Part shown: positions 36,949 to 48,652 of the stretch, piece after piece | How positions within the stretch are numbered: the first letter of the stretch is position 1 | Layout: each line of letters opens with the position of its first letter | From: Nautilus pompilius | Lineage: Eukaryota; Mollusca; Cephalopoda; Nautilida; Nautilidae | Assembly: GCA_018389105.1 (NCBI GenBank) | Contig: JACATO010000317.1 | Coordinates: forward strand, 2,265,001-2,329,000 | DNA length: 64,000 bases | Direction: 5' to 3' | Position numbers and translations under genes: made by a program | Notes under the pieces: generated by a model | Seen by the model: the letters and a program-made list of their open reading frames with translations, nothing else | Told to the model about the DNA's origin: nothing | The model's database searches: none

Positions 36949-38949
36949 TCGTTTTCTTTTAAACTTAATATTAACTGGCGAAGTAATAAAAAAAAAACAA
37001 CCAGGCAAACAAAAATCTCTCTCAAATAACCATTTCCAGCGTTACCAAAATTTTGTGTCGTTATTACCATTGAAGACTTTCCAGAAAGTAAACCTAACGT
37101 TGGAGAAGTAGTCGTCCTTGCGCATTAGAGCCACCCACCGAAGTCTGTGCTTGTTGGTGTTACCGGACTTTTGAGACAGGTGCGTCCCACCACCTGGACG
37201 TATAGCGGGTAAGCCGTACACGTCAGAGCTTCGCCAATATGAAACCAAAAAAAAAAAAATAATGTATTGTCAGTCTGTTTATTAATGGAAAAGAAAAATG
37301 TATACAACGTATAAGGACGAAAAGTAAAACAACACAAATAAAGCAATTGCAAATATTTAAAAAAAACTAAACAACCTGACTTGTAATTGAACGCAATCAC
37401 TGTGTACTTGTGTGTCTGGTCTCGATCAAGAAGCTCTCTAATACAAGCTAAAATCTACCTGTAGAAAGAAATGATTTTGAAAATAGCCAGATGTTAAAAT
37501 AAAAATCTGATGGGGAGTGTAGGTCCAAAACCAAATAAATAATGTAACAGTACTGATAGCTGGCAATGCTGTTTTCAGATGTGAGCATAGCATCCAAGCA
37601 GACTTTACAGATTAGCATATCATCAACTCATTTGTCAAAGTCATTAAGGCTGGCCACCTATACCACAGAAATAAAAATTCCTAAGAGTTTCTTACTAAAG
37701 GCAGTCAGTACTAATAAAATCGCCAATTTTCTAACACGGCAGGGTTTTGTATTTGCTTCCCGATCTCATTAAAAAGTATAATAAACTTTTCAAGTTTCTG
37801 ACAACTCCTTCCTAATTCCTCCTGGGCTATACTACTGCAGATACATCATTCTTTAAAAACCAGATTCTAAATATAAACTGCATTAAATTATTATTTCAAA
37901 AAAAGAATACTGAGAAAGTTCAGGCACGACTCAAACCTGTATTCAGAATAGTTCCACATTGTTTCAAATTGCACAGACTCACATTGAACGATTTGAACAT
38001 CCTCAGTCATTTTAACTGACATGAAAACAAGCAAGCACGAAACACAACTTGAAAGGAAAACATCCATGGAGTATTCGTTTTTAAATATAATGTATGTAAT
38101 CCAGGAAGGAAACAGAAAAGAAAAAAAGACACGTATGGCGTTATAAAACAGTACTATATGAAATACCAAAACTTCACGATTGTCTAAACAGTCTCTCTCG
38201 GTTACAGACCTACGATCCGCTTCATAACAATTTCTGGTGTGATCAGAATAATGAGTTTGTTTCTGTTACAGATTTTTTTTTTATGCTTTTTTGTTTTCTG
38301 TAGCGAAATCACTTATCAGAATACGATATTGCAACGAGACCTTTGTTACTTTAACTGGCCAGCATGTATTACCAAAAGGAATTAACCAACCAGAAACAGG
38401 TTATTTGATTTCGAAATACAAAACAGAAACTCGTGGCAATGACTTTTCGCCAGTGTGTACGTAAGCGACGCTTTATATCGTTCCGGTGTCGTGACGCGTT
38501 GTTAAAAATATGGGAGGGTCGCTTACGTACGTTTGTAAGTAGATGAGATAAAAGCACCTAGAACGTATTCGTTGACGTCAGTGAGCTTTTATACTTTGAC
38601 AAGCAAAGCTGTGGGGATGAGTGAGTCCTTAAAGAAATAGGGGGGAAAATGCAGAATGTAGTATCCCTTTTGAGGAAAAAATCGTTCCTCGGTTACTAAT
38701 TAAAGCTGAACATTAGTTGTCGTTGTCTAAAAAAAAATCCTATGTTTAAGTAAATAGAAATAAACAAAAGTGTATCAGGGATTTCTAAACGTATAGAATC
38801 ATTATTTAAGAAAGAGAAAGCGAGTTATACATAATGTCGCGCATATATTTTGACCTTGACCCCTTCATGTTTGTACAGATGTCGGATGGCTTTGGACACT
38901 CATCTGCCTCATGCAAGAGCCCCGAGAGTGGGATAAATAAAGGGTGACA
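36949..38949. other. Non-coding stretch, possible second retro-insert
   Basis: Bases 37,100-37,258 are G+C-richer and end in a 13-base A run after GAAACC, so they may be another poly-A-tailed insert. The rest is unremarkable. A (TGTAC/GTACGT) palindromic patch near 38,455-38,535 repeats GCTTACGTACG-like words. Confidence 0.4.
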
Positions 38950-39375
38950 AAAAACAAAAAGAAACACGTCCAGACTGAACAAATCCTCGCCGGTTAGGAC
39001 GGAATCGGGGCTTTAAGGGGGGTCCAGCACTTTCCGTGTCGGGGAGAGGAGGTGAGGGGATAGCGAGTCTCATTAATCACGCGACGGCGGCCATTACGCC
39101 AACCGCAAAACTAAAGGACGGGTTCCGTGGTTCCTCGAGTCGGTCGTTGGCGAGATTTTCTCTCTCTTTCTTTTTTTTTTTTTTTTTAGTTTTTCTCCAA
39201 ATTAAAAACGAAAAACGAACAAAGTATTCTTCAAGAATTCTAAACTGTCTCTAAACTGTCACGAGGCAGCGAAGATAATGAATGGTGCCAGTGAAATATC
39301 ACAAAGCGAGCTGCGAGGAACGGCCGGTAGAGGGGGGGTCGGTGGACGATGGCCGCCTGCGCTGTTGTTGTTGAC
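38950..39375. promoter_or_regulatory. CpG-rich segment, possible promoter
   Basis: G+C- and CpG-rich, with GACGGCGGCCATTACG (about 39,080-39,095) and GATGGCCGCCTGCGC (near 39,349). Both resemble YY1-type GGC(G/C)GCCAT elements in opposite orientations. It is followed by poly-T. No exon was recognised. A plus frame at 39,036-39,254 runs into the poly-T and is not credible. Confidence 0.3.
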
Positions 39376-40200
39376 ACAAAAGACTTAAATTCCAAAAACA
39401 AATATAGTAATTTTTTTAAAAAAAAAAATCCCCCCTAAAACATTTGCAGAATTCCTAATTGCTTTATTAAAGCAACAATTTCTTTAAAAAAAATTATTCA
39501 CATTCGATTAAATAATAAAAAAAAAAGTATTTTTGAAACCCAGACAAAAAGTTTAATGAAAAAAAAGCTATTTAAATGCAAAATCAATAAATAATATTCT
39601 GTCAATTTGAATTGTTTTGCGTTTGCATTGCAATTAGAACTTAGAACAACAACAAAAATAACTCAGTTAAATGCATATTAAATGACTAAATTAACATCGA
39701 ATAATTGCAATTTCAATGGTTAACTACAGAAGTTTCTTATCGTGGTTTTCCTATTTAAATTATACAAGTCAATTATTATTATTATTATTTTCTCATTTCC
39801 CCATTAATTAATATTCTGTACCTTAACTGACTCATTAACCACAATGAGGCACAAAGCCACTGCGGTTTGTCAGACTGATGGGAGTACCTATTATTTACTC
39901 ACGGTTGGGAAAAGGATCTAGAATAAATGCTACCCGACCCTCGGCTACCGTCGTATAAAATATAATGGTAGTAATGCTGTAGGAACACTGAAAAATGATC
40001 TGACATTAGGGAGAGGATTTCTCTATCACCTTAGTCTTGGTAATACAATTAAATAATAAAACTACGTATCGGAGATCTTTTACTTTCGATGCCATCAGGG
40101 TTCAGCCTCGGGAACGGTTGTATTTGTGTGTAATTTTGGTATATTTGTGGATGTTTTTTTTTTTTTTTTGTGCAATAGATGTTTCTATTTTTGGATTGTT
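39376..40200. other. AT-rich non-coding stretch
   Basis: Poly-A and poly-T runs, a short (TTA)n near 39,774-39,789 and no identifiable feature. Confidence 0.6.
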
Positions 40201-40204
40201 GAAG

Positions 40205-40292
40205 TGGCTTGAGCTGGTCTTGAACCTACAAGCTGCTGGTGGCTAGGATTTTGGATGTTGGTGACTGGACCAACGCTTTAATCCAGCACGGA
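40205..40292 (-). mobile_element. tRNA-like SINE head, minus strand
   Basis: Read on the minus strand, a B box GGTTCAAGACC (40,226-40,216) follows an A-box-like TAAAGCGTTGGTCCAG (40,279-40,264) at a tRNA-like distance. No body or tail could be delimited. Confidence 0.45.
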
Positions 40293-40385
40293 TGCAGAAT
40301 TTTGTTTACTGGACCAGCGATATTGGTCTTCAAGTAACTTGTTACCGCAGTAGACAAGTGCTGGGGAGAGCGGACGACCTCTCTG

Positions 40386-40598
40386 TTTGGTGGCGCAGTG
40401 AGCTAAAGCGGTGGGCAGCTCGTTAGATTCGACAAGTCGCGGGTTCGAGGCTACTCGACATTACAACAAGAACTACTGCAAAATAACTTCACGTGGAAAA
40501 TTAGTTCATCTTCGAACTAAACTCCGATGATGACCGCATGAAGAGATTTCCCGAAACGTTGGTTCAATAAGTAGTTGTATTACTACTACTACTACTGT
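40386..40598 (+). mobile_element. Full-length tRNA-derived SINE of a second family
   Basis: A box TGGCGCAGTGAGC (from 40,390) and B box GGGTTCGAGGCT (40,441-40,452) form an internal polymerase III promoter. A body of about 110 bases follows, with a conserved-looking 3' part (GATGACCGCATGAAG...CGAAACGTTGGTTCAATAAG). The element ends in a (TAC)n tail at 40,577-40,596. The 3' motif with CGAAACGTTGGTTC recurs in many invertebrate short repeats. CpGs are still present, unlike repeats beyond 42.6 kb. Confidence 0.7.
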
Positions 40599-41772
40599 TA
40601 GAGTCGGGAAAGTCTCAACTGACGGCGCCAATATATTTTCAATCTTCATCTTGATGCAACGGCAGGCAGAGAGAGGGCGGAAGTCTTTTAAGCCAACCGG
40701 AAGTATCAGAACCACGATGCATCTGGAAAATTTAATCGCGTAAAGTAAAATATGGTCAGAATTTAGAAGCACGCAAGAAAAGAAAAATTATAACAACTTC
40801 ATTTTAGATTAAATAATGTACACAAGAACTATTATCATCGCCGTCATTATTACTGAACATGGTGAGCGACTCTTGGCGGGAAATAGCTGGTAGACGCATT
40901 TCTTCGTTTAAAAACTCCTGACATTAAAGCTGCTGATTCGACATTCATCCGAGTCCGGAGGAGGAAGAAGCTTTCTTGATAATGTTAGTAAATTTTAATC
41001 ATCGCGAATTACACAGACAGAAGGCACCTTAACCTTCTACTTCCTCGTTCTTTCAAACCATTTTTCTAAAAGAAACTACGGGCACCGTACTGCAGAAAGA
41101 GACCTGGACGGCAGGGCAAACAAAACGGAACACCCACAGACCATCCGTACTGCAGAAAACCCAAACCAAACCGAAGCGGAACAAAACCAACAGGCACAGA
41201 ACCGTGGTCATGCCTTAAAAACCATCTATCCAACGCATTATTAGATGTTCCGCTGAACAAATGCTCTAGGCAAGACTATTCCAAGTACAGTGTGTTGCTA
41301 AATGTTCGTTATTATTTTTTTTAGATTTCCCATTCCTAGCTATGTAGCTGCATTTCTATAGGAAACCTTATTAGCATCAAGGCTACTGATACTTATTTTA
41401 GTTATTTTACATCGAAGGGTTAGTTGTGGGTGCCCAGCCACTATGGACCACACAAAGTTTCCAGTTTTGACCCCTTGTTTGGTTTCTTATGACTCCTTAT
41501 TTTGCTTCTTCTAAAAGAAAGTTTGTTTGTTTTTTTTGGCCCAGTAACATTGGCGAATCGCCATGTAGCTTCTTAACAGCATTAGGAATTTTAAATGGTA
41601 TTTCCGTGATTTTAAAAAGATATCTATCTAATAATAGGAAGAATATTTTATCTTATTTCGACGGGCTGCTTAAAACAGATCTCGGAAGCGAATTTTCCCG
41701 AACGTAGTCGGGTGTTGGATAATCCGAAGTGGTTTCCTTCACCCAGAAAATGAAAAGAAAAATGCAAGAAAT

Positions 41773-41806
<34 letters not shown>

Positions 41807-42570
41807 GCAAAGACCTTTTTTTGTTGTTGTTAAAATCTCCACGGCGGAGGTTCTGAAAGTATCAAGAAGGGTAAACGGCAGGTAGTTGGCCGGCCAGAAG
41901 CTACAGACCAGACGAAGTTTTTTGCAATAGTTCTCGGTTCGACATTTTTTTTCTTTAACGGTAAAAGAAAGAGGAAGATATTTTGTTTGCTGTTTGCGTT
42001 CAATTAAAGAAATATTGTTCTGGGTTAGTAATAACAGTGACAACATTTGAAACATTATTCGCCAATAAACCAAAAACCAATCACAAACAATTTACACATT
42101 AACTGGTTTCCTTAAAAAGATGTCCAAGATGCATGACGCTCACACGCCCATAGACGCGGGCATATTCCCTGAATTGGTATACACCAAAAACTAAGCGCTT
42201 CGTGCTTGCCTATAATATCCAAAGTAAAAACATAAAATGTTTAACTGATGCTGAAGAACCTTCATAAGTGCTTATTTATTTTCAAAATTTTTATAGTAAC
42301 ATTTAAAAGTTGAGTATAAAAATGTGAATGTAAAACATCAGTAAGTTGTAGTTTTGTTGATAAGTCGTTTGCGGAGAGAGGCGCTCACTTCTTTCTAATT
42401 CAGCTAAATAGATGGGAAAGTGACACGACAGAGTACCGTGGTCCACGATACTAATGAGAATGTTTCAAGCTCCTTTAGAATTACTGGAGACCGACCGTAT
42501 TCTAGACTCGTAGAACTAGAATGGAAACTTTTCACAAGTAACAAAAAAACAACAACAGATGTTCACTTAC
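40599..42570. other. Unique non-coding stretch, last CpG-normal segment
   Basis: Contains a small local duplication (CCGTACTGCAGAAA at about 41,086 and 41,145) and a (CAGA)n array at 41,776-41,807. CpGs are frequent up to about 42,570 and then almost stop. No coding exon was found. A 141-residue minus frame at 41,648-42,073 is partly built on the (CAGA)n repeat. Confidence 0.5.
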
Positions 42571-42824
42571 GTTGGCTGTTTATTTAAAATATATTAGGAA
42601 TTTTACCTTTATTATTTTTTTTAAAAAAAAAATTCTGCACTGATTAATGCACAGATGAATCAACATATTGCTTTCAGATTAGATAAAATTGGATTTGACA
42701 ACGTAACCTCATTGTTATTGCTCAGAAGACCCCCCTCCTATTGCAAGAGAATTTAACTTTTTGTTTATTCATCCTTTTTAAGAGAGATGAATCATAGTTA
42801 GATTTTACTTTCTGATATTCAGTC

Positions 42825-42846
42825 TACAGGGTGTTCAGAAAGTTGT
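42825..42846 (+). mobile_element. Possible solitary mariner-like end
   Basis: TACAGGGTGTTCAGAAAGTT begins with a TA target and resembles mariner-family outer ends. No inverted partner or transposase was seen. Confidence 0.25.
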
Positions 42847-45284
42847 AAGCACAGATATTGCTGTTCTCCTGCATCATCCTTTATTTATTTTACATAGAGG
42901 GTTGTTGTCATCTGTTTGTGACACTAACAGATGCAAATTTAATATGAGAATTTTCTAGAAAGCCATGTTTCAAATTTCTTTTCTGTATTCTGCAAATATT
43001 ATTCTAGAAGGAATTAATTTTTGTTTTCTTTTTTCATATAAAGTCCTCTTTACTTAAAAAAAGATTCTTTGAAAAGAGTGTAATAAATTTCTTTTTCATG
43101 AAGTATAATTAGTTTCTGTCTCTAATTAATCTTTATTTGTTTCTTATATTTTTTTTATGCTTAAGTTTACAGATTTAGCAAATGCATTTTTATTATATTT
43201 GGATTTTAAAGTCAATGTTGTAGGGGAATGGATTATTGGCAGTCAGTTGGGATCATAAATGAGGTTGTGAACAATGATGAAGCCATAAAATTCGCCAGTA
43301 GAATTAAGCTGCTGTAGTGAAATTAGTTTAGCATTGATTTAGTGGAGGTTTTTTTTTTATGATTTGATCTGTATTGATAGTAAATGTTGCTAGAATGCTC
43401 AAGGACTGTTTAGCACTCACTTTGGATTTATTCAAGATTCATTTCACCTAGGAGATTCAGGGTTACATCGTTGCAGATTTAATAATACAGAGTGCAGAAG
43501 ATAAATGTGATATTATCCTTTCACTCTTAACTGAAAATAGCAGGTAGTGTTTTGATGTAAAACAGAAAATAATTCTATAAGTTAGACAGCAGCTTAGATG
43601 CTTGGAATAAACCAGTAACTGTTGCTGCTCCTATACCAAAATCAAAATTATTATTATTATTATTAATATTATTATTATTAATTAATTATACTCACAAACA
43701 GAGTTTCTAATTAGAAAATCATTGGTAAAATTTTTCTAATCTTGAAAAGAAAAAAATGTTCATTTGAAAACTAGTAGATTATGATTCTGAAGTGACGTCT
43801 TGTGTTTTGTTATGCTATTGTGCAAATTTCTAGGGACCAGAAAAAAAAAAAAGGAAACCAGAAATTTCTACTAATTTGAAACTGCTTCATATTATCGACC
43901 AATAGCATACATACCATAAATAACAAGTGCAGTCAACTGTCTCTTCTACCTCACTGGAATTATAAAAAATCAATTTTTTAAAAAAAAAATTAATTGTTTA
44001 CCGACTTACTCCGTAGAATGATTACTTTAGGTTTTTCTCAGAACAAGTTCTTTATTGATAACTTCAAAGGGGAGATAAGTTTGTGTTGCTGCTGCTGCTT
44101 GTGTTTTTACTGGAACTTTGGTTTTTGTTCTTTCTGATCAAAATTTACGTTGCCAACCAAGTTGCCAAGTGGACACTTGAGGAAGATTTCTTTGGGACTC
44201 ATATTACTTTTGAAGATTTATTAATGTTGTTTTTTTGTTGTTGTTGTTGTTTTTTTGTTGCAGAGACCCTTTTTTAGGTTTCACAACATCTAAAGCATAC
44301 AGAAAATCCCGGAACAATATGAAAATTCTTGCAATATCAGACTTGCGGTTGAATTCGTTTTATTAGTTTTCTATTCTGTCGGAGCATTCACATCAAATGC
44401 ACCAAATTTTGTTTTTTCTTAATTTTTGAAATTGAAGAACAATGAATAGTGAAGATAATCTTATTGGAGGAAAGGTATTAATAATGCCGATGTATAAAAA
44501 TGGATATTTTTTTTTTTTCAGACTGAATATTATCTGCTTTATAAGATGTAATTTTTTTTCATTTTATATTATTTATACAGATGTATAAACAAATCAAATT
44601 TTAAAAACAAAGAACATATTTTGTTCATAAATATATTGTTTAGATTGTATCAGCTGTATGAGAATGCTATGCATAATTATATGTATTATGTCAAAAAATT
44701 TTAAATGTTCAGCGGTGCAGTACTAATTCCTAATTCAGAAGTTTTATTATATGACAACAAATTTGCGCAAAATTTTTAGCTTAAAAATAGTTTTATTTTA
44801 ATAAATAATCAGCATATATTGTTACTTGTCTCTCTCTCTCAATATATATATATGTATGTATTTTGTTTAAACTAGATGTTACCTTAAAAAATAATAGCAA
44901 TTATATATAAATACAGAAAATAGTTTTTCACAAAATTCATTCAGCATCTAAATTGTATTTAATTAAACATTAAATCTTCCAACCAACAGAATTTAAGTAA
45001 TAAAGAGTTTGCATCTTATGTAACTTAAAATCAAGCTTGATAAAACAAACCATTTCAAATATGCATTTCTACTAAGCAGCTGGAACACAATGCTTTTCTT
45101 AACACTAAACAATTGTTGATATAAAGCTGACCTCTTTCACACTTAACAATGCATTCAAGCAATAGAACAATGAAAACTTGTTCTGTTGCTCTGGAATGAA
45201 TAACTCGTGACAATTATTTGGTTCAGTCTGTTTTAATTTTCAAATGATTGCTAACCAGACTAGACTTTTTACTGCCCTATAATT
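42847..45284. other. AT-rich non-coding stretch
   Basis: CpG-poor DNA with a (TTA)n array at 43,650-43,690 and scattered poly-A and poly-T. Nothing coding was identified. The plus frame at 44,083-44,277 is built on (GCT)n and (GTT)n runs. Confidence 0.55.
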
Positions 45285-45515
45285 TCATGAATCTTGCATT
45301 CTGCCAGAACTAGTTTGGGCAATCAATTTGTAGCACATTTCTGGCAGTGTGTATCTTTTGCTTGCCAGCAATGGTTCTCGTGTTTTTTTTTTTATAGTTG
45401 TAAGGTGTTTTATAAGTTTGTTTGCTTTAATGCCATTCTGCCATAGTTCTATTCTGAAAAATTTTGTTTTGGCTTTCTGTGAAGAGGATATATCTTGGAA
45501 AAAGCTTGTTAACAT
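45285..45515 (-). pseudogene. hAT (ZBED-type) transposase scrap
   Basis: A 76-residue minus-strand frame contains LWQNGIKANKLIKHLTT followed some 25 residues later by CYKLIAQTSSGRMQ. The first phrase resembles the second half of a BED zinc finger in hAT-derived ZBED proteins (KPSKLKRHLETKH). The second resembles the following ASYKVAxxIAKSGKPH segment. It is short and diverged, and I could not extend it, so this call is tentative. Confidence 0.35.
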
Positions 45516-48500
45516 AACAGTAAGAATATTATTTAAGTAGCTTAAAGTGAAAATCTGGTAGCAATTACATAAGAAAGTAGAGGACTAGTTTGGACATTCC
45601 CTTGTACCAATGGGCACCCTCTTATAATTGTATACCAAAGCAATTTTTGGGAGAAAACCTTGATGCTGGCAACAGGGAAAGATCACTGAAACATAGCTGT
45701 ACTAGTTAGTTAAGTTATTGCTGTTAAGGTAATGGGGAATTCCTGGACTAATCATTTACTTTCTATTGGTAATATGTTATTTATAACTTTCCATTCAGAA
45801 TTAAACTCAGAAAAAAAGGAATTTTTTAAAAGAATTTTCTTCTCTCCTGCCTGTTTCTTAAAATTTGTTTTTTTTTTTAGAAGTTTAGAACAGTCAGCAC
45901 TTTGTCATTTCACAATTTACATTTTTAGCACATGAATTTTACTTCTGAAAACACCTGTCATTAAGTCTTCCAGTATTGACATTGCCAGGTTTCAGAGAAT
46001 TTAAGTTGATAATTATGATTTTTAGAAATATTACTGTTTTATTATTATTATCATTATTTTGAATGCTTGGTAACCTACAATCAATAACTGCAATTCACTA
46101 ACTGTACTGTAAATCAAACAAACAACTAAAAGAACAGAATCTTTTGTTTATTTTTTTAAAAAAATTGTCTCATATATGGCCTGGATCACCATGCAGTAGC
46201 ACCAATCTGGTATTTGATAAATTTTCTAATGATGTTTATTTATTATTACTAATTATTATACTCATTTATTTATTAGAATATCTTGGCTGTACTGGATAGT
46301 ATAATAGAGCATGATATCACTTCTTGGTTTTCTAATACTTTGATAAAGGGTGTATTTGTTGTAGTACATAACCAACTACATTCCTTTTTCAGTTCAAAAA
46401 CAGCAGTGATAAAACATTTGTCTTTGAATTCGTTAACCTTAAGAACTAAATCATTATATTCTTCAGACTGTTTAGTTTATCGAGTATTTTTTTCTTCTTC
46501 TAATGTGCTAATGTAATGTAACATAATTATTAAAAAAAAACAACATTATGAAATTTGAATTATGTAGAAGATTACCTTGTTCTGGAGTGAGATTGCAAGT
46601 GAAAATAATAAAAAATAAACTCAGGTTGCAATTTGAAGAAATAATAAACCTTATTGGTATTGATTCAATTTTTACAGAAACGTGCTGAAATATCGAATTA
46701 ATCGCATTTTTAAATTTCAAACAGTTCGATTGAGAATGCAAAAAAGAGGTAAAGCAGATGCAAATCTCTGGTCTGGATGTTAAACGAGAGAATTTATTTT
46801 GTCTGCTTTTGGACACGCGTAAATACCCATGTAAGGCAGCTATTAGACAGGTTGGCAAAAGAACCAACAACAAAATATACAAGTTAGTTGTATTTAACTT
46901 CCGCTAATGTTTTCTTTAATCTGACAGGCTTCTGGCACCATTTTTTTTTACCAGATTAGAGAGCAGTGGCTTTACTTGCTTTCTTTTAAAGACATGGTCT
47001 GATGATAAGATGTTTACCTCTGCTATAAATCAACCTTTATGGTGAAAATCTTTTGATTCATAAAATAAAAGAAATGATTTTCATCAAAGGGTTTTTTTCT
47101 TGTCTTTTTTTTTTTTTTTGTTCTTGAAAGGAATTTCCAGCTACAGTCTCTCTCATTGATGTCAGCTGATTTATCAAATTCTTTGTTATTTGATAAAAAA
47201 TTACTTAAATTAGATACTTTACTATTTTTGTTTTTTTTTTCATTAGTGTTTTCTTACGTTAATGTATAATTTATATATATATTATATATTTTTTTTTTTT
47301 AAGGTTGTAGGATCATCCCATTAATTACCATGATGCTGAGGTAATTGTCAGAAATATTTGAAGTGGCACTGATTATGACAACTTTGATCCAGTATAGGTA
47401 GGTCAGCTTTCTCCTTTATTGCAGCGGCTTTCTTAAATAGATGCTGTCATGTTTGCTTCATGAGCTTTATAGATTAGTTGCTAAGAAGAAACGGCTAATA
47501 TGTATATGAAAGGGGTACGGATGCATTCTAATGAAGTTGTAAAGTAAGCCATAGCCAGCCATTTTTAAAGGTAAAAAAAAAAAATCACTGCAAATGTACA
47601 GTATGTTTGCTAAAAAATTCACTTTCTGATAATCAGTTCTGCTATTTATAAATCTTCAGTAATGCAAAGCTTTTATTATACAAAATAAGAACACAGATAT
47701 TCCATGCTTTCTGAGAGATTAAGGTACAGAATCAAATCCGAGCAAAATTCTCTAAGAATTGTGTACATACAGACTTTCTGACTTTGTTTACATTTGAATT
47801 TTCACAATTTTGCCAACTTAAATGTGTGGCTCTTTATTTTTTCTTTAACTTTTAATAATCAGTTAAATTTTGGATTAGTGAGCACGTGTACTAAATACAA
47901 AGAAAGACAACAAAAATGCATTTAAAACTTTCCACTAAAAATAGTTTTTCTTTGTTTTTTGCTTTTTAATTAAAATAAGCTGTTAGGTGAATCTGTAGAT
48001 TCCATAATAAGATTTGGCATTTTAGTTTAATTTAATAATCACAAATGTAAGAGTTTATAAAATTGTATCTTTGTAATATCCATGTTTTCTCACACCTGAA
48101 CTTGATTTTGCTAAAGTAGATTAAGAGACAATTTAGCTGGATCATAGTGGCACAGGAAATACAAGGTTAAAAATGTATATAAGAATTAGCCTTCCTGATG
48201 CCAACTTCTGTATGTTGTACATTCTAGAGTAAAACTCATCATTAGATATGCACTCCAACAATTTGAAAATAGGGTTTACTTTTCAGTAATATGAGAGAGT
48301 TTTTTTCTCTATTTTTAGTGATACTTTCCTTGTATTAACAGTATTTAGCACGCGTAGCATGCATCTATATGGGTATATCCAGAAATATTGGAAGCTTTTG
48401 GTGCCAGAGATATTTTTAATAGTTTACACATTTGTAAAAAAAAATGAGACAAAAAAGGAAACATTTTTTGGGAAAGTTAAAGCAGATTAAAAAATATGTA

Positions 48501-48620
48501 TGTATACAGTTAAGAAGTACTGTAATTCTTAAATATGATTGAAAGATGATTTTATGTGCCATCAACTATTCATTTAGCATAACAGACCATCACTATTTAC
48601 AAATATTGAAAATATCATAA

Positions 48621-48652
<32 letters not shown>

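Noticed and set aside
36531..37070. 179-codon minus-strand frame
   Set aside because: Lies across the SINE and its poly-A tail; repeat-derived.
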